Shown here piece after piece: positions 18,869 through 20,079 of a DNA stretch of 20,079 nt. Below the pieces are notes generated by a model. That model did not search any database, was not told where the DNA came from, and was given only the letters and a program-made list of their open reading frames with translations. Position 1 is the first letter of the stretch, and the number at the start of each line of letters is the position of its first letter. The stretch spans positions 555,793 to 575,871 of the forward strand of contig MU657173.1 in assembly GCA_026770575.1 (NCBI GenBank). The letters run 5' to 3'. This stretch comes from Pelagophyceae sp. CCMP2097 (taxonomy: Eukaryota > Sar > Pelagophyceae). Both the position numbers and the translations under genes were made by a program.

Positions 18869-19700
18869 ATGGGCCGCTGCGCGGTGTGGGCCGCGTGCCT
18901 CGCAGGCCTTTGCACAGCGGCGCCGTTGCAAGGCGGCGGGTTGCGCCGCCTCGGTGCTTTTCAGCGTTGGCGGCGGCCGGCGCGCGCGCCGGTTTCGGTT
19001 TCGGCGGCGGCGGCGGCGGCGAGCGCATTAAAGGCCGAATACGCGCAGCACTTTGACGCAAACGTCATCCTCCCCGACGTGCGTGGCTGCAAACTAGGCC
19101 CGTGGCGACGTATACGAGAGTCTTCGCCGCAGGCCGTGGCGGCGCGCCTCGTCTGGACGTCGCAGGCGCTGCTGTGCCTCGTCGCGTATGCGGCGGCGGC
19201 GGGCTACGGCGGCCTCGCCGCGTCGACGCTCGTGCTCCACGGCACGTCGGTGAGGTGAGGGTTTGATTTGATATCCCGGGGAGATGGCAGTCTGACCGGT
19301 CAGGCACTGGAGAAAACCTCGCTACGGCTCGCTGGCGCGTTGCGCCGACCTAGCCGCCGTCGCCGCAAACGTATTCTACGCGACGGTGCTCGCGTGCACG
19401 CGCGCGAAGTCGAGGGCGTGGACGCTGGCGTGGCTCCTTGGCGTCGCGGGCATCGCCGGAGTCTTCGCGGCAAACGAGGCCGTCTTCGCGCTCCGGCTCC
19501 GCGCGCCCGCCCACAAACGCGACGCGGGCGACGCGCGGCCGCGAGGCGCGCGTACGGCGGCGGCGTGGGCGGCGGCGCCGGGCACGCCGCAGCGCGGCCG
19601 CGTCTACCGCCGCAACGCAATGATCCACGGCGGATGCATGCACGTCCTCGCCTCGGCGCTCGGCTGCGCGATGGTCTCCAAAGGCCTCCGGCCGCGATGA
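18869..19700 (+). CDS. Four-helix membrane protein with signal peptide, 2 exons
   Basis: Exons 18869-19254 and 19304-19700 give 260 residues. The 49-nt intron has a strong donor (AG|GTGAGG), acceptor GGTCAG and phase 2, joining ...LHGTSVR to HWRKPRYGSLARC. The N-terminus MGRCAVWAACLAGLCTAAP is signal-peptide-like and is followed by an Arg/Ala-rich, acid-free stretch (LRRLGAFQRWRRPARAPVSV) that could be a plastid transit peptide. A conserved-looking soluble piece (EYAQHFDANVILPDVRGCKL) precedes the membrane part. Four hydrophobic helices follow: VWTSQALLCLVAYAAAAGYG, CADLAAVAANVFYATVLAC, TLAWLLGVAGIAGVFAANEA and MIHGGCMHVLASALGCAMV. The last helix carries a His-x4-His pair. I do not recognise the family. 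Confidence 0.68.
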
Positions 19701-20079
19701 CATTGGCAGGGATCCAGAGACGAGGCGGATCTTAGGACTCCTCAGAAACTCGAACCGGTGGAAATGGCCGCCAATTTGTAGACAGTCACTGGCAGTCAGT
19801 CAGTGATTACCCTTACATAAAATTGGAAGCTGATCTGCACACGTTGACGCTCTTTTCATTGAACGCGATGGACCGGGATGACAGGAAGAGTCCAGGGCGA
19901 TGGTGGGTCGGCCGGAGTGTTTTGGTGGTGTTGTTGTTGTGTTGACGCGCGTGTTGGTGTTTTCTGGTAATTGTGGTGGTGTACAGCGCCTTACTGAATT
20001 ACAATTGCTCTGTAATGCAGTTTGTTTCAGTTGGCTCGTCCGTTGGATTTTTTCGAGTGCGCTTACGGGGGTCCTATGA
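19701..20079. other. AT/GT-rich 3' flank, no gene seen
   Basis: GC content falls sharply after the stop at 19700. The tract holds short direct repeats (CAGTCACTGGCAGTCAGTCAGTGATT, 19783-19808) and a GT-rich low-complexity run at about 19915-19985. I see no coding frame or RNA gene. Confidence 0.45.

Noticed and set aside
1..20079. tRNA, rRNA or other structured RNA genes
   Set aside because: I found no T-loop-like box with a matching acceptor stem and no conserved rRNA blocks on either strand by eye.

Overview
This is a GC-rich, gene-dense eukaryotic nuclear window. Its genes are cut by many very short introns (about 37-175 nt), intergenic gaps are often only 100-350 nt, and there are no operons or Shine-Dalgarno sites. 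One small protein has a signal-plus-transit-like N-terminus (AALAPARR...) of the kind used by secondary red-lineage plastids. I infer a microalga, probably heterokont (pelagophyte-like) or haptophyte; the lineage call is an inference.

Layout. 304-735 (-): small membrane protein with plastid-type targeting. 956-1794 (-): prefoldin subunit 3 (VBP1), four exons. 2203-2907 (-): low-complexity hypothetical protein. 3429-3853: a complete non-autonomous DNA transposon (MITE) with 15-bp terminal inverted repeats and a perfect 10-bp target-site duplication. 4451-8546 (+): VPS35L, rebuilt as 11 exons and about 1015 residues. 8897-9893 (+): COMMD4, rebuilt as 6 exons and 199 residues. 10000-16800 (-): a very large IQ-motif (calmodulin-binding type) protein of about 2100 residues if all exons belong to one gene. 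17045-18453 (+): unrecognised membrane protein with a possible signal peptide. 18869-19700 (+): four-helix membrane protein. The rest is short intergenic DNA.

The most interesting point is that VPS35L and COMMD4 lie head-to-tail, 350 bp apart. VPS35L is a Retriever subunit and COMMD4 a CCC subunit, and both belong to the Commander endosomal recycling assembly. This is a physical cluster of two subunits of one eukaryotic complex. The second point is splicing: three of the 18 introns whose boundaries are fixed by homology or reading phase (one each in VBP1, VPS35L and COMMD4) need a GC donor (GC-AG). Exon models were derived by hand from reading frame, phase and remembered conservation of VBP1, VPS35L and COMMD4. 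No search or transcript data were available.
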